A stretch of DNA of 14,402 nt from Candidatus Elarobacter sp. (GTDB lineage: Bacteria; Vulcanimicrobiota; Vulcanimicrobiia; Vulcanimicrobiales; Vulcanimicrobiaceae): positions 1-14,402 of the forward strand of contig JASLGJ010000329.1 in assembly GCA_030150085.1 (NCBI GenBank), written 5' to 3'. The translations under genes and the position numbers were made by a program. The notes under the pieces are model-generated. The model was not told the origin of the DNA. It searched no databases and was given only the letters and a program-made list of their open reading frames with translations. Positions 1-6,824 of the stretch are shown one piece after another (within the stretch, counting starts at the first letter, position 1; every line of letters begins with the position of its first letter).

Positions 1-1
1 G

Positions 2-220
2 CCGGCGATCACGTTCACCTCTTCCGACCCCGGTACGATCTCCAACGGCGTGGCATCGGCGGACGACCCCAACCGCTTCACGGTCACGCCGCTGAGTTAC
101 GCTCCGAATTCGCAGGCGGTCTTCACCGTGACCGCGACGCCGTCGGCGGCCACCGGAACGAACTCGGGCACCGGAGCTTACAGCGTCGGAGTCCCGGTCC
201 GCCTCGCGCCGCCGAGCTGA
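2..220 (+). CDS. C-terminal fragment of a probable secreted beta-rich protein
   Basis: The frame is open from the left edge of the window to a TGA at 218-220, giving about 72 residues with no start, so this is the 3' end of a longer gene. The peptide is rich in Thr, Ser, Ala, Pro, Gly and Asn (for example FTSSDPGTISNG near its start and VFTVTATPSAATG further on) and has almost no charged residues. That composition is typical of extracellular beta-sandwich or Ig-like repeat proteins. No transmembrane segment or sorting motif is visible at the C-terminus, which ends VPVRLAPPS. Codon use is somewhat less GC3-biased than in the genes that follow. I do not recognise a family. The coding call rests on composition and the clean stop; the role is unknown. 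Confidence 0.6.
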   Translation, partial: PAITFTSSDPGTISNGVASADDPNRFTVTPLSYAPNSQAVFTVTATPSAATGTNSGTGAYSVGVPVRLAPPS

Positions 221-299
221 GCGCTCGCCCGGAACGGTGAGAGCATCCGGTCCGGTCAGCGCAGGGCGGGCTCGGCCCGGCGCGCCAAGTTCAGGCGCG

Positions 300-839
300 A
301 TGGAGATCCGCATCCGGCCCGCCGTGCCGGCCGACGTTCCCGCACTGCGGGCCCTGATCCAGGTCTCGGTGCGGGTGTTGCACGCGCCCGACTACACCCC
401 CGCCCAGATCGAGGGCGCGCTGGCCTCGGTCTACGACGTCGACAGCCAGCTGATCGCGGACGGCACGTACTTCGTGGCCGAGGAGGGCGAGCCGCCCCGG
501 ATCGTGGCCTGCGGCGGCTGGAGCAAGCACGCCACCCTGTACGGCGGGGACAACTTCGCCGGGCGCGCGGACGACCTGCTCGACCCGGCTCGCGACGCGG
601 CCAAGATCCGGGCCTTCTTCGTCCACCCCGAGCAGGCCCGGCGGGGCATCGGCAGCCTGGTGCTGGCGGCCTGCGAGCGAGGCGCGACCGCAGCCGGCTT
701 CACCCGCCTGGAAATGGGCGCGACGCTGACCGGGGTGCCGTTCTACGAGCGCCACGGCTACGCCGCGCTGGAGCGGGCCGACACCCTGATGCCCAACGGC
801 GAGACGCTGCCCATCGTGCGCATGGCCAAGCGCGTGTAG
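300..839 (+). CDS. GNAT-family N-acetyltransferase
   Basis: This is a 179-residue protein of normal length for a single GNAT domain, the fold that transfers an acetyl group from acetyl-CoA to an amine. The N-terminus MEIRIRPAVPADVPALRALI is the usual beta1-alpha1 opening. Motif A, the acetyl-CoA pyrophosphate loop, lies at residues 106-122 (FFVHPEQARRGIGSLVL, with RRGIGS as the Q/RxxGxG/A loop). Motif B is near residues 136-153 (LEMGATLTGVPFYERHGY), with the conserved FYERHGY segment. The acceptor substrate cannot be predicted. I chose the ATG at 300 because an in-frame GTG at 237 only adds a low-complexity Arg/Ala/Gly/Ser stretch. No strong Shine-Dalgarno sequence is visible for either start. 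The gene ends 19 bases before the ABC ATPase gene and may be co-transcribed with it. Confidence 0.88.
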   Translation: MEIRIRPAVPADVPALRALIQVSVRVLHAPDYTPAQIEGALASVYDVDSQLIADGTYFVAEEGEPPRIVACGGWSKHATLYGGDNFAGRADDLLDPARDAAKIRAFFVHPEQARRGIGSLVLAACERGATAAGFTRLEMGATLTGVPFYERHGYAALERADTLMPNGETLPIVRMAKRV

Positions 840-858
840 CGGCGAAGCGCATCGAAAT

Positions 859-1848
859 ATGTCGATCATCGAGACGCGGGAGCTCCGCAAGGTCTTCCGC
901 TCGCTGGTGCGGCAGCCCGGGGTGGCCGGGACGCTGCGCACCCTGTTCTCCCGCGCGTACGAGGACAAGGTGGCCGTCGAGGGCATCACGATGGCGCTCG
1001 ACGAGGGCGAGCTGGTCGGCTACATCGGGCCCAACGGGGCCGGCAAGTCGACCACGATCAAGATGCTGACCGGCATCCTGGTTCCGACCTCGGGGACGAT
1101 CAAGGTGGCCGGCCTCGTGCCGCACGAGCGGCGCAAGGCCAACGCGCGCAACATCGGGGTCGTGTTCGGGCAGCGCTCTCAGCTCTACTGGGACCTGCCG
1201 CTGGTCGAGTCGTTCGAGCTGCTGCGCGCGATCTACGGCGTCTCCGCCGAGCGCTACCGGGCCAACCTGGCCCACTTCACCGAGGTGCTCGACCTGGGCC
1301 CGTTCCTGCGCACCCCGGTGCGCCAGCTCTCGCTCGGGCAGCGGATGCGGGGCGACTTCGCGGCGGCGATGCTGCACGACCCCCGGATCGTCTACCTCGA
1401 CGAGCCGACGATCGGGCTGGACCTGGTCGCGAAGGAAGCCATCCGCGAGTTCGTGGCCCGGGTGAACCGCGAGCGCGGCACGACCTTCATCCTGACCACG
1501 CACGACCTGGCCGACGTGGAGCGGCTGTGCCGCCGGATCGTGCTGATCGACCGCGGCACGCTGGTCTACGACGGCGAGATCGAGGCCCTGCGCGACCGCT
1601 ACGGCACCCACCGCACGCTGGTCGTGACGCTCGCGCGCCCGGCCTTCGAGGTGCTCGTGCCGGGCGCCGAGCTGGTCTCGCACGAGGGCGAGGTGGTGCG
1701 GCTGCGCTTCGACCGCGCCGGCACCTCGGCCGAGGCCCTGATCCGCGCCGTCGCCGAGCGCTACGAGATCAAGGATCTGACCATCGAGGAGCCCGAGCTG
1801 GAGTCGATCATCCGCCGCATCTACGTCGAGGGCTACAGCGCCGCGTGA
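859..1848 (+). CDS. ABC-2-type transporter ATPase subunit (COG4586-like)
   Basis: This 329-residue cytoplasmic ATPase powers the adjacent membrane protein. Visible motifs are Walker A GPNGAGKST at residues 57-65, the Q-loop at Gln105 (VVFGQRSQLYWDLP), a signature LSLGQRMRGD at 157-166 in which Leu replaces the second Gly of LSGGQ, Walker B IVYLDEP at 177-183 and the H-loop His215 (ILTTHDLADVERLC). The N-terminal extension before Walker A (FRSLVRQPGVAGTLRTLFSR) and the LSLGQRMR signature are typical of the uncharacterised ABC-2 group COG4586, rather than of DrrA or NodI. About 80 C-terminal residues follow the nucleotide-binding domain. The stop overlaps the next start by four bases (GTGA), indicating translational coupling. 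The direction is probably export, as for most ABC-2 systems; the substrate is unknown. The start has only weak ribosome-binding signal. Confidence 0.93.
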   Translation: MSIIETRELRKVFRSLVRQPGVAGTLRTLFSRAYEDKVAVEGITMALDEGELVGYIGPNGAGKSTTIKMLTGILVPTSGTIKVAGLVPHERRKANARNIGVVFGQRSQLYWDLPLVESFELLRAIYGVSAERYRANLAHFTEVLDLGPFLRTPVRQLSLGQRMRGDFAAAMLHDPRIVYLDEPTIGLDLVAKEAIREFVARVNRERGTTFILTTHDLADVERLCRRIVLIDRGTLVYDGEIEALRDRYGTHRTLVVTLARPAFEVLVPGAELVSHEGEVVRLRFDRAGTSAEALIRAVAERYEIKDLTIEEPELESIIRRIYVEGYSAA

Positions 1849-2648
1849 CGTTCGCCGCGCTCGCCGCCCCCTACGCCGCCTTCGCCGCGAAAGCGTTCTC
1901 GCGCGAGGCGACCTACCGGATGGAGGTCTTCACCAACGTCGGCTCGCTGCTGCTGCGGCTGTACCTGATGCGCTCGGTCTGGGTCGCGCTCTACGGCCAG
2001 AACGCGGCCCCGGCCGGGGTGCCGCTGCACGCCGTGCTGACCTACACCACGGTCGCGCTGCTGATGTCGCTGGTGCTCGAGATCGACGGCACCCGCGCGA
2101 TCCGCGACAAGGTGCGCGAGGGCACGATCGCGACCGACCTGATGAAGCCGATCTCGCTTCCGCTCTACTTCTTCAGCGACGGGGTCGGGATGACGCTGCT
2201 GCACGGGGTGATGATCGTGCCGGCGCTGGTCCTCTCGCTGCTGATCGTGCACATCGACGTGCCCGCGCCGCCGGTGCTGGCGGCGTTCGCGCTGAGCTTC
2301 GTGCTCGGCTACCTGGTCAACTTCGCGCTGAACTTCTGCATGAACCTGGTCGCCTTCTGGACCCTGGAGACGTTCGCCGTGCAGGCCATGGTGCGCTGGA
2401 CCAGCGACCTGCTCGGCGGTCAGATCGTTCCGCTGGTGTTCTTCCCCGGCGCGCTGCAGAAGGTCGTCCTCGCGCTGCCCTTCGCGGCCGTCTACTCCAC
2501 CCCGCTGTTGATCTACCTGGGAACGATCCCGCCCGCGCGCTACGCCGCCGCCTTCGCCTTGCAGCTCGGCTGGTTCGCCGTCTTCGCCGCGCTCGCGGCG
2601 CTGATCTGGCGCGCCGCCCAGCGCCGCGTCGTGGTGCAGGGCGGGTAG
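1845..2648 (+). CDS. ABC-2 family membrane permease (ABC2_membrane_6-like)
   Basis: This 267-residue integral membrane protein starts at a GTG that overlaps the ATPase stop (GTGA, 1845-1848). The same frame stays open upstream inside the ATPase gene, but that part is an arginine-rich shadow. Hydrophobic segments lie roughly at residues 31-50, 62-80, 115-138, 142-172, 190-210 and 237-256, matching the six-helix ABC-2 plan. A cytoplasmic loop at residues 82-110 (TRAIRDKVREGTIATDLMKP and onward) matches the conserved R-x-G-x4-DLLxP region of the PF06182/COG3694-COG4587 permeases. Known loci of this group usually carry two different permease genes after the ATPase. Only one is present here, because the next gene is convergent, so either this protein homodimerises or its partner lies elsewhere. 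The substrate is unknown. Confidence 0.88.
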   Translation: MTFAALAAPYAAFAAKAFSREATYRMEVFTNVGSLLLRLYLMRSVWVALYGQNAAPAGVPLHAVLTYTTVALLMSLVLEIDGTRAIRDKVREGTIATDLMKPISLPLYFFSDGVGMTLLHGVMIVPALVLSLLIVHIDVPAPPVLAAFALSFVLGYLVNFALNFCMNLVAFWTLETFAVQAMVRWTSDLLGGQIVPLVFFPGALQKVVLALPFAAVYSTPLLIYLGTIPPARYAAAFALQLGWFAVFAALAALIWRAAQRRVVVQGG

Positions 2649-2665
2649 ACGCAGCTCGCCGTGCG

Positions 2666-2683
2666 CGCTCGTCCGGACGAGCG
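2666..2683. terminator. Perfect 18-bp palindrome between convergent genes, likely bidirectional terminator
   Basis: CGCTCGTCCGGACGAGCG is self-complementary over all 18 bases. In RNA it would fold as a short GC-rich hairpin with a small loop. It sits in the 37-bp gap between the stop of the ABC-2 permease gene (2648) and the stop of the convergent methyltransferase gene (2686), where a terminator shared by both strands is expected. There is no clear T-run on either side, so it is not a textbook intrinsic terminator. A protein-binding palindrome is the alternative. Confidence 0.5.
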
Positions 2684-2685
2684 GC

Positions 2686-3522
2686 TCAGCGGGGCGCCGA
2701 GCGGGTGACGATCGCGGCTGCGATGCTCGCGCGGGGCGGGAGGCGGAGGGCGTCGCGGCGCTCGCCCAGGTAGCGCGCCGCGGCGGCGGGCGAGAGGATG
2801 GTGACTTCGCCGAAGCCCAGCTCGCGCAGCAGCGGTTCGACCTCGGCCGGGTCGAGCCGGGTCAGCAGCGGCTCGCCGGCCGCGGCGACGCGCCGCTCCA
2901 GCTCCGCGCTGCCGCCGGGAGCGGTGAAGGTGAACGCGATCTCGCTTTCGGCCGGCAGCCCGGCGACGAAGCGGAACACGGCCTCGACCGCGGCGCGCGT
3001 CAGGTACACCATCACGCCCAGCCACGAGAAGAACGCCGGCGCGCCGGCATCGAAGCCCGCCGCCGCGAGGCCGTCGGCGAGCGAGGTGCGCTCGAAGTCG
3101 AGCGCGGCGAACGCGACGTTGCCGGGCACGGCGATGCGCGCGCGCTCCAGCCGCGCGCGCTTGTCCGCTTGCGTCGCGGGCGCGTCCACCTCGATCAGGC
3201 GCACGCCGTGCATCCAGGCCGGCTGGCGGTACGCGAACGTGTCGTAGCCCGCGCCCAGGACCACGCACTGGCGCACGCCGCGCTCCACCGCGGCGCGCAG
3301 GCGATCCTCGGCGAACGCGCTGCGCACCAGCACGTGGGCGCGCAACTGGACGCGGGCCGGCTGCTCGGCCCACGACGGGTCGTGCCGGGCGAGGTAGCGC
3401 GCCGCGTCGCCGAACAGCGCGAGCGACACCGGATCGTCGATCACCCACGGCTCGGCGTCGGCCAGGCGGTGCAGCGCGCGCAGCGAGCCGACCCCCAGCG
3501 CGGTCTTGCTGATGCCGTCCAT
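2686..3522 (-). CDS. Class I SAM-dependent methyltransferase, leucine carboxyl methyltransferase-like (TIGR00027/PF04072 type)
   Basis: This is a 278-residue protein of the usual length for this family. The SAM-binding motif I is VVLGAGYDTFAYR at residues 87-99, the characteristic G-AG-DTRxxR variant of the LCM-like family. It is followed by the acidic strand EVDAPATQADK at 111-121, a DFERTSL motif near 142-148 that resembles the family's D-(L/F)-R-(D/E)-W-x-x-L pattern, and WLGVMVYL at 167-174. The N-terminal KTALGVGSLRALH is also family-typical. It would transfer a methyl group from SAM, probably to a carboxylate or hydroxyl; bacterial members mostly lack a known substrate. The ATG at 3522 has a GGAG ribosome-binding site about seven bases upstream on the minus strand. 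It follows the hydratase-like gene after 19 bases and is likely the last gene of that operon. Confidence 0.88.
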   Translation of the reverse strand: MDGISKTALGVGSLRALHRLADAEPWVIDDPVSLALFGDAARYLARHDPSWAEQPARVQLRAHVLVRSAFAEDRLRAAVERGVRQCVVLGAGYDTFAYRQPAWMHGVRLIEVDAPATQADKRARLERARIAVPGNVAFAALDFERTSLADGLAAAGFDAGAPAFFSWLGVMVYLTRAAVEAVFRFVAGLPAESEIAFTFTAPGGSAELERRVAAAGEPLLTRLDPAEVEPLLRELGFGEVTILSPAAAARYLGERRDALRLPPRASIAAAIVTRSAPR

Positions 3523-3541
3523 CGTGCGCTCCGGCCCGGCT

Positions 3542-4333
3542 TCAGTGCCCCGCCCAGCTCGGGCGGCGCTTTTCCAAGAACGCTTCGACGCCGGTGCGGA
3601 AGTCGGCGCTGCCGTAGCAGGCGCGGATCAGGTCTTCGTCGTCGGGCAGGGAGCGGACGGCGCGCAGGCGGCGGACCATCTCCTTGGTCGCGCGCAGCGT
3701 CAGCGGAGCCAGCTCGGCGAGCGCGGCGGCCGCGGCTTGCGCGCGGGCCGGGAGCTCGTCGTCGCTCTCCGCCAGCTCGGTGAGGAAGCCGGCCCGCAAG
3801 GCTTCGGGCGCGTCGAGCAGGCGGCCGGTGAGGAGCAGCATCCGCACCCGGTCCAGGCCGATCAGCTCGGCCACGCGCGCCACGTTCGCCAGCGACAGGC
3901 AGTTGCCGAGCGTGCGCGCGATCGGCACGCCGACCCGCGTGCCCGGCGCGCCGATCCGCAGGTCGCAGGCCGCCGCGATGCTCACCCCGCCCCCCGTGCA
4001 GGCCCCGCCGACCGCCGCGACGGTCGGCACCGGAATCGCTTCGAGCGCCGCGATCACCCCGTCCATGCGCGCCTCGTACGCAACACCTTCGTCCGCGGCT
4101 CGCGATCCGCCGCCATCGGCGAACGCGCGGAACTCCGAGATCTCCGTGCCCGACACGAACGCCGCCGAGCCGGCGCCGGTGAAGACCACCACCCGCACCG
4201 TCTCGTCGACCGCGAGCCGCTCGGCCAGCTCGCGCAGCTCGGCCCACATCGCGAAGGTCATCGCGTTGCGCGCCTGCGGGCGGTCGAAGAGCACCCACAC
4301 GATGCCGCGCGCGCGGCGCTCGACGCGGATCAC
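3542..4333 (-). CDS. Enoyl-CoA hydratase/isomerase-fold protein lacking both hydratase glutamates
   Basis: This 263-residue crotonase-superfamily protein starts at a GTG overlapping the CoA-transferase stop (GTGA, 4333-4330). The fold is clear: the strand-helix opening WVLFDRPQARNAMTFAMW at residues 13-30, the first oxyanion-hole region FVSGTEISEF at 59-68, the second PVPTVAAVGGACTGGGVSIA at 101-120 followed by ACDLRIG, and the family C-terminus FLEKRRPSWAGH. Aligned by eye with rat mitochondrial enoyl-CoA hydratase, GGGCE becomes GGGVS, so the first catalytic Glu is Ser118. GQPE becomes GVPI, so the second Glu is Ile138. The oxyanion hole remains, so it likely acts on or binds a CoA thioester without classical hydration. 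Isomerase, decarboxylase or hydrolase activity are alternatives. The name hydratase should not be taken as an activity. Confidence 0.87.
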   Translation of the reverse strand: MIRVERRARGIVWVLFDRPQARNAMTFAMWAELRELAERLAVDETVRVVVFTGAGSAAFVSGTEISEFRAFADGGGSRAADEGVAYEARMDGVIAALEAIPVPTVAAVGGACTGGGVSIAAACDLRIGAPGTRVGVPIARTLGNCLSLANVARVAELIGLDRVRMLLLTGRLLDAPEALRAGFLTELAESDDELPARAQAAAAALAELAPLTLRATKEMVRRLRAVRSLPDDEDLIRACYGSADFRTGVEAFLEKRRPSWAGH

Positions 4334-5502
4334 GCTTCCAGGCCCAGCTCGCGCAGCACGTCCGCCGTGTCGGCGCCCAGCGGCGGGCCGGCGCTGTCGA
4401 GCCGGGTCGGGGTGCGCGAGAAGCGCATCGGCGAGCCGAGCTGGCGCACCGGGCCCAGCGTGGGGTGCGGGGCGTCGGCGAAGAAGCCGCGCTGGGCCAG
4501 GTGCGGGTCGGCGAAGACGCGGTCGAACGACCAGATCGGGCCGCACGGAATCCCCGCCTCGCCCATCAGCCGCGCCCAGTGCTCCGTCGGCCGGGTCAGC
4601 GTGACCGCCTCGATCTGCTCGATCAGGGCGGCGCGGTTGGCCAGCCGCCGCGCGTTGTCGGCGAAGCGCTCGTCGGCGGCGAGGTCGTCGCGCCCGAGCA
4701 GCGCGCACACGCGCAGCCAGTGCGCCTGCGAGTTGGCCCCGAAGGTGAACCAGCCGTCGGCCGCGCGCACCGCCTGGTAGGGCGCGATCGACTGGTGCGC
4801 CGAGCCGTTGGGGCGCGGCACCTCGCCGGTCGCGAAGTAGCGCCCCGCCTCCCACACCCCCAGCGACACCGCCGACTCCAGCAGCGACACGTCGATGAAC
4901 TGCCCCAGGCCGTCGCGCTCGCGCGCGCGCAGCGCGGCCAGCACCGCGATCGTGCCGTAGAGCGCGCAGGTCAGGTCGGCGATCGGCACGCCGACCTTGA
5001 CGGGGGCGCCGCCCGGCTCGCCGGTGATGCTCATCAGGCCCGACATGCCCTGCGCGATGATGTCCAGGCCGGCCAGCTCGGCGTAGGGCCCGTCGCTCCC
5101 GAACCCCGTCGCCGCCAGGTAGATCAGGCCCGGCGAGGCCGCGCTCAGCGCCGCGTAGCCCAGGCCGAGCGCGTCCATCGTGCCGGGGCGCAGGTTCTCG
5201 ATCAGCACGTCGGCGCTCGCGGCGAGCGCGCGGAACGCGGCTTTGCCCGGCTCGGCCTTGAGGTCGAGCGCGGCGCTGCGCTTGTTGCGGTTGAGGCGCA
5301 CGAAGTTCGAGCTCTCGCCGGCCAGGAACGGTCCCGAGGCGCGGGTCAGGTCGCCGCCGCGCGGGTTCTCGACCTTGATCACCTCGGCGCCCAGATCGGC
5401 GAGCTGCAGGCCGCAGAACGGGACCGCCATGAAGTTCCCGACCTCGACCACCCGGATGCCCGCCAGCGGCGCGCTCGGGCGATTCGGCTCTCCGGCAAGC
5501 AT
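4330..5502 (-). CDS. Family III CoA-transferase (CaiB/BaiF type)
   Basis: This 390-residue protein belongs to the class that moves CoA between carboxylic acids through an aspartyl-CoA anhydride intermediate. The N-terminal part (residues 13-50, LAGIRVVEVGNFMAVPFCG then LADLGAEVIKVENP) is the hallmark opening. RLNRNKRSAALDLK (69-82) and ADVLIENLRPG (97-107) follow, and then AGLDIIAQGMSGLMSITGEP (144-163). Asp176 in VPIADLTCALYG aligns by eye with the catalytic Asp169 of formyl-CoA transferase. The C-terminal part (PCGPIWSFDRVFADPH and GPVRQLGSPMRF) closes the interlocked-ring fold. The acid substrate is not predictable; family members act on formyl, oxalyl, carnitinyl, citramalyl, mesaconyl and other CoA thioesters. 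It is the first gene of a minus-strand operon with the hydratase-like gene. No Shine-Dalgarno sequence precedes its ATG, so translation may be leaderless. Confidence 0.93.
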   Translation of the reverse strand: MLAGEPNRPSAPLAGIRVVEVGNFMAVPFCGLQLADLGAEVIKVENPRGGDLTRASGPFLAGESSNFVRLNRNKRSAALDLKAEPGKAAFRALAASADVLIENLRPGTMDALGLGYAALSAASPGLIYLAATGFGSDGPYAELAGLDIIAQGMSGLMSITGEPGGAPVKVGVPIADLTCALYGTIAVLAALRARERDGLGQFIDVSLLESAVSLGVWEAGRYFATGEVPRPNGSAHQSIAPYQAVRAADGWFTFGANSQAHWLRVCALLGRDDLAADERFADNARRLANRAALIEQIEAVTLTRPTEHWARLMGEAGIPCGPIWSFDRVFADPHLAQRGFFADAPHPTLGPVRQLGSPMRFSRTPTRLDSAGPPLGADTADVLRELGLEA

Positions 5503-5629
5503 AGCGCTGGTATCGGGCCGGAACGCGCGCGTTCCCTGCTACGCCCGGAGCCCGCGCCTCGTGCGGCAAGAGTCTGACGACTCGCGTGCAATACGGCCCG
5601 CCACACCCCGAGCGGTGAGGAGGCGGCGG
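5503..5629. promoter_or_regulatory. Divergent intergenic region containing a perfect 16-bp palindrome (5520-5535)
   Basis: These 127 bases separate the start of the CoA-transferase operon (minus) from the start of the aminotransferase-importer operon (plus), so promoters for both must lie here or just inside the genes. GGAACGCGCGCGTTCC at 5520-5535 is a perfect palindrome whose near edge is 17 bases from the CoA-transferase ATG. A weaker inverted repeat GAGTC-TGAC-GACTC lies at 5570-5583. I could not find convincing -35/-10 pairs; GATACC just upstream of the minus-strand ATG is a weak -10 candidate. The palindrome is placed like an operator for a dimeric regulator that would act on one or both operons. 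No regulator gene is in the window. Confidence 0.5.
5617..5623 (+). promoter_or_regulatory. Strong Shine-Dalgarno site that fixes a TTG start
   Basis: GAGGAGG at 5617-5623 is followed by six bases and then TTG at 5630-5632. This near-ideal site and spacing select TTG over an in-frame GTG at 5615, which overlaps the site itself, and over a GTG at 5651, which is too far downstream. Confidence 0.75.
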
Positions 5630-6823
5630 TTGCCCGAGTTCCACAGCGGCGTGCATTTTCTGCAGATTCCGGGCCCGACCAACGTGCCCGAGCGCGTGCT
5701 GCGCGCGATCGACCGCGCCACGATGGACCACCGCGGGCCCGCCTTCGCCGACCTGACGCGCGAGATCGAGCGCTCGATCCGCCCGGTGTTCGGAACCGAG
5801 CGTCCGGTCGTGATCTATCCCGCCTCGGGCACCGGCGCGTGGGAAGCCGCGCTGGTCAACACGCTCTCGCCCGGCGACCGCGTGCTGATGGCCGAGACCG
5901 GGCATTTCTCGGCGCTCTGGCAGAAGCTCGCGACCCGCCTGGGCCTGGACGTCGAGCTGATCCCGGGCGACTGGCGCCACGGCGTCGACCCGGCCGCGGT
6001 CGAGGCGCGCTTGAGCGCGGACCGCGCGCACGCGATCAAGGCCGTCGCGATCGTGCACAACGAGACCTCGACCGGCGTCACCAGCCGGGTCGCCGACGTG
6101 CGCGCGGCCATCGACCGCGCCGGCCATCCCGCGCTGTTCCTGGTCGACACGATCTCGTCGCTGGGCTCGCTGCCCTACGAGCACGACGCCTGGGGCGTCG
6201 ACGTCACGGTGGCCGGCTCGCAGAAGGGCCTCATGCTGCCGCCCGGGCTGTCGTTCAACGCGGTCTCGGAGAAAGCGCTCGCGGCCTCGAAGAGCGCCCG
6301 CCTGCCGCGCTCGTACTGGGCCTGGGACGAGATCCTGGCCAGCAACGCGACGGGCTACTTTCCGTACACGCCCGCGACCAACATGCTCTACGGCCTGCGC
6401 GAGGCGCTCGCCATGCTGCACGAGGAAGGGCTGCCGGCGGTGTTCGCGCGCCACGCGCGGCACGGCGAGGCGACCCGGCGCGCGGTGCGCGGCTGGGGCC
6501 TGGAGATCCTCGCGCTCGACCCGCGCGAGTACTCCAACACGCTGACCGGCGTGGTGATGCCCGCGGGCGCTGACGCCGACGCGCTGCGCGCGCTGATCCT
6601 CGAGCGCTTCGACATGTCGCTGGGCACGGGCTTGGGCAAGCTCAAGGGCCAGGTCTTCCGGATCGGCCACCTCGGCTCGTTCAACGACCTGATGCTGGCC
6701 GGCACGCTGTGCGGGGTGCAGATGGGCCTGCGGCTGGCGGGCCTCGCGGCGGGCGACGGCGTCGCGCCGGCGCTGGCCTACCTCGCGGCGCCGAGCGCGG
6801 CGCCGGCCCTCGCTTCCGTCTAA
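5630..6823 (+). CDS. Class V PLP aminotransferase, serine/alanine-glyoxylate aminotransferase type
   Basis: With the TTG start the protein has 397 residues, the usual size for serine-glyoxylate aminotransferases. The family opening HFLQIPGPTNVPERVLRAI (residues 9-27) and MDHRGPAFADL (32-42) is intact. Other landmarks are PASGTGAWEAAL (64-75), which holds the cofactor phosphate, VHNETSTGV (142-150), VDTISSLGS (172-180) with Asp173 expected at the PLP ring nitrogen, and SQKGLM (197-202) with Lys199 as the predicted Schiff-base lysine. It would move an amino group between an amino acid such as serine, alanine or a relative and a 2-oxo acid such as glyoxylate or pyruvate. 2-Aminoethylphosphonate transaminase is a more distant relative and cannot be fully excluded, given the importer downstream. 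The stop lies one base before the dehydrogenase start, and it is the first gene of the operon. Confidence 0.9.
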   Translation: MPEFHSGVHFLQIPGPTNVPERVLRAIDRATMDHRGPAFADLTREIERSIRPVFGTERPVVIYPASGTGAWEAALVNTLSPGDRVLMAETGHFSALWQKLATRLGLDVELIPGDWRHGVDPAAVEARLSADRAHAIKAVAIVHNETSTGVTSRVADVRAAIDRAGHPALFLVDTISSLGSLPYEHDAWGVDVTVAGSQKGLMLPPGLSFNAVSEKALAASKSARLPRSYWAWDEILASNATGYFPYTPATNMLYGLREALAMLHEEGLPAVFARHARHGEATRRAVRGWGLEILALDPREYSNTLTGVVMPAGADADALRALILERFDMSLGTGLGKLKGQVFRIGHLGSFNDLMLAGTLCGVQMGLRLAGLAAGDGVAPALAYLAAPSAAPALASV

Positions 6824-6824
6824 G

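Noticed and set aside
237..299. Longer GNAT start at GTG 237
   Set aside because: It would add 21 low-complexity residues before the family-typical N-terminus and has no better ribosome-binding site; kept only as an alternative.
221..299. Small hairpin CGGGC-TCG-GCCCG (267-279) as a terminator for the secreted-protein gene
   Set aside because: Five base pairs, no T-run, and such stems are expected by chance at this GC content.
3542..6670. A 1042-codon open frame on the minus strand
   Set aside because: Only its C-terminal 263 codons (from 4333) are a real crotonase-fold gene. The rest is the antisense of the aminotransferase and a second frame of the CoA-transferase gene, with an Arg/Ala/Gly/His-rich composition typical of high-GC shadows.
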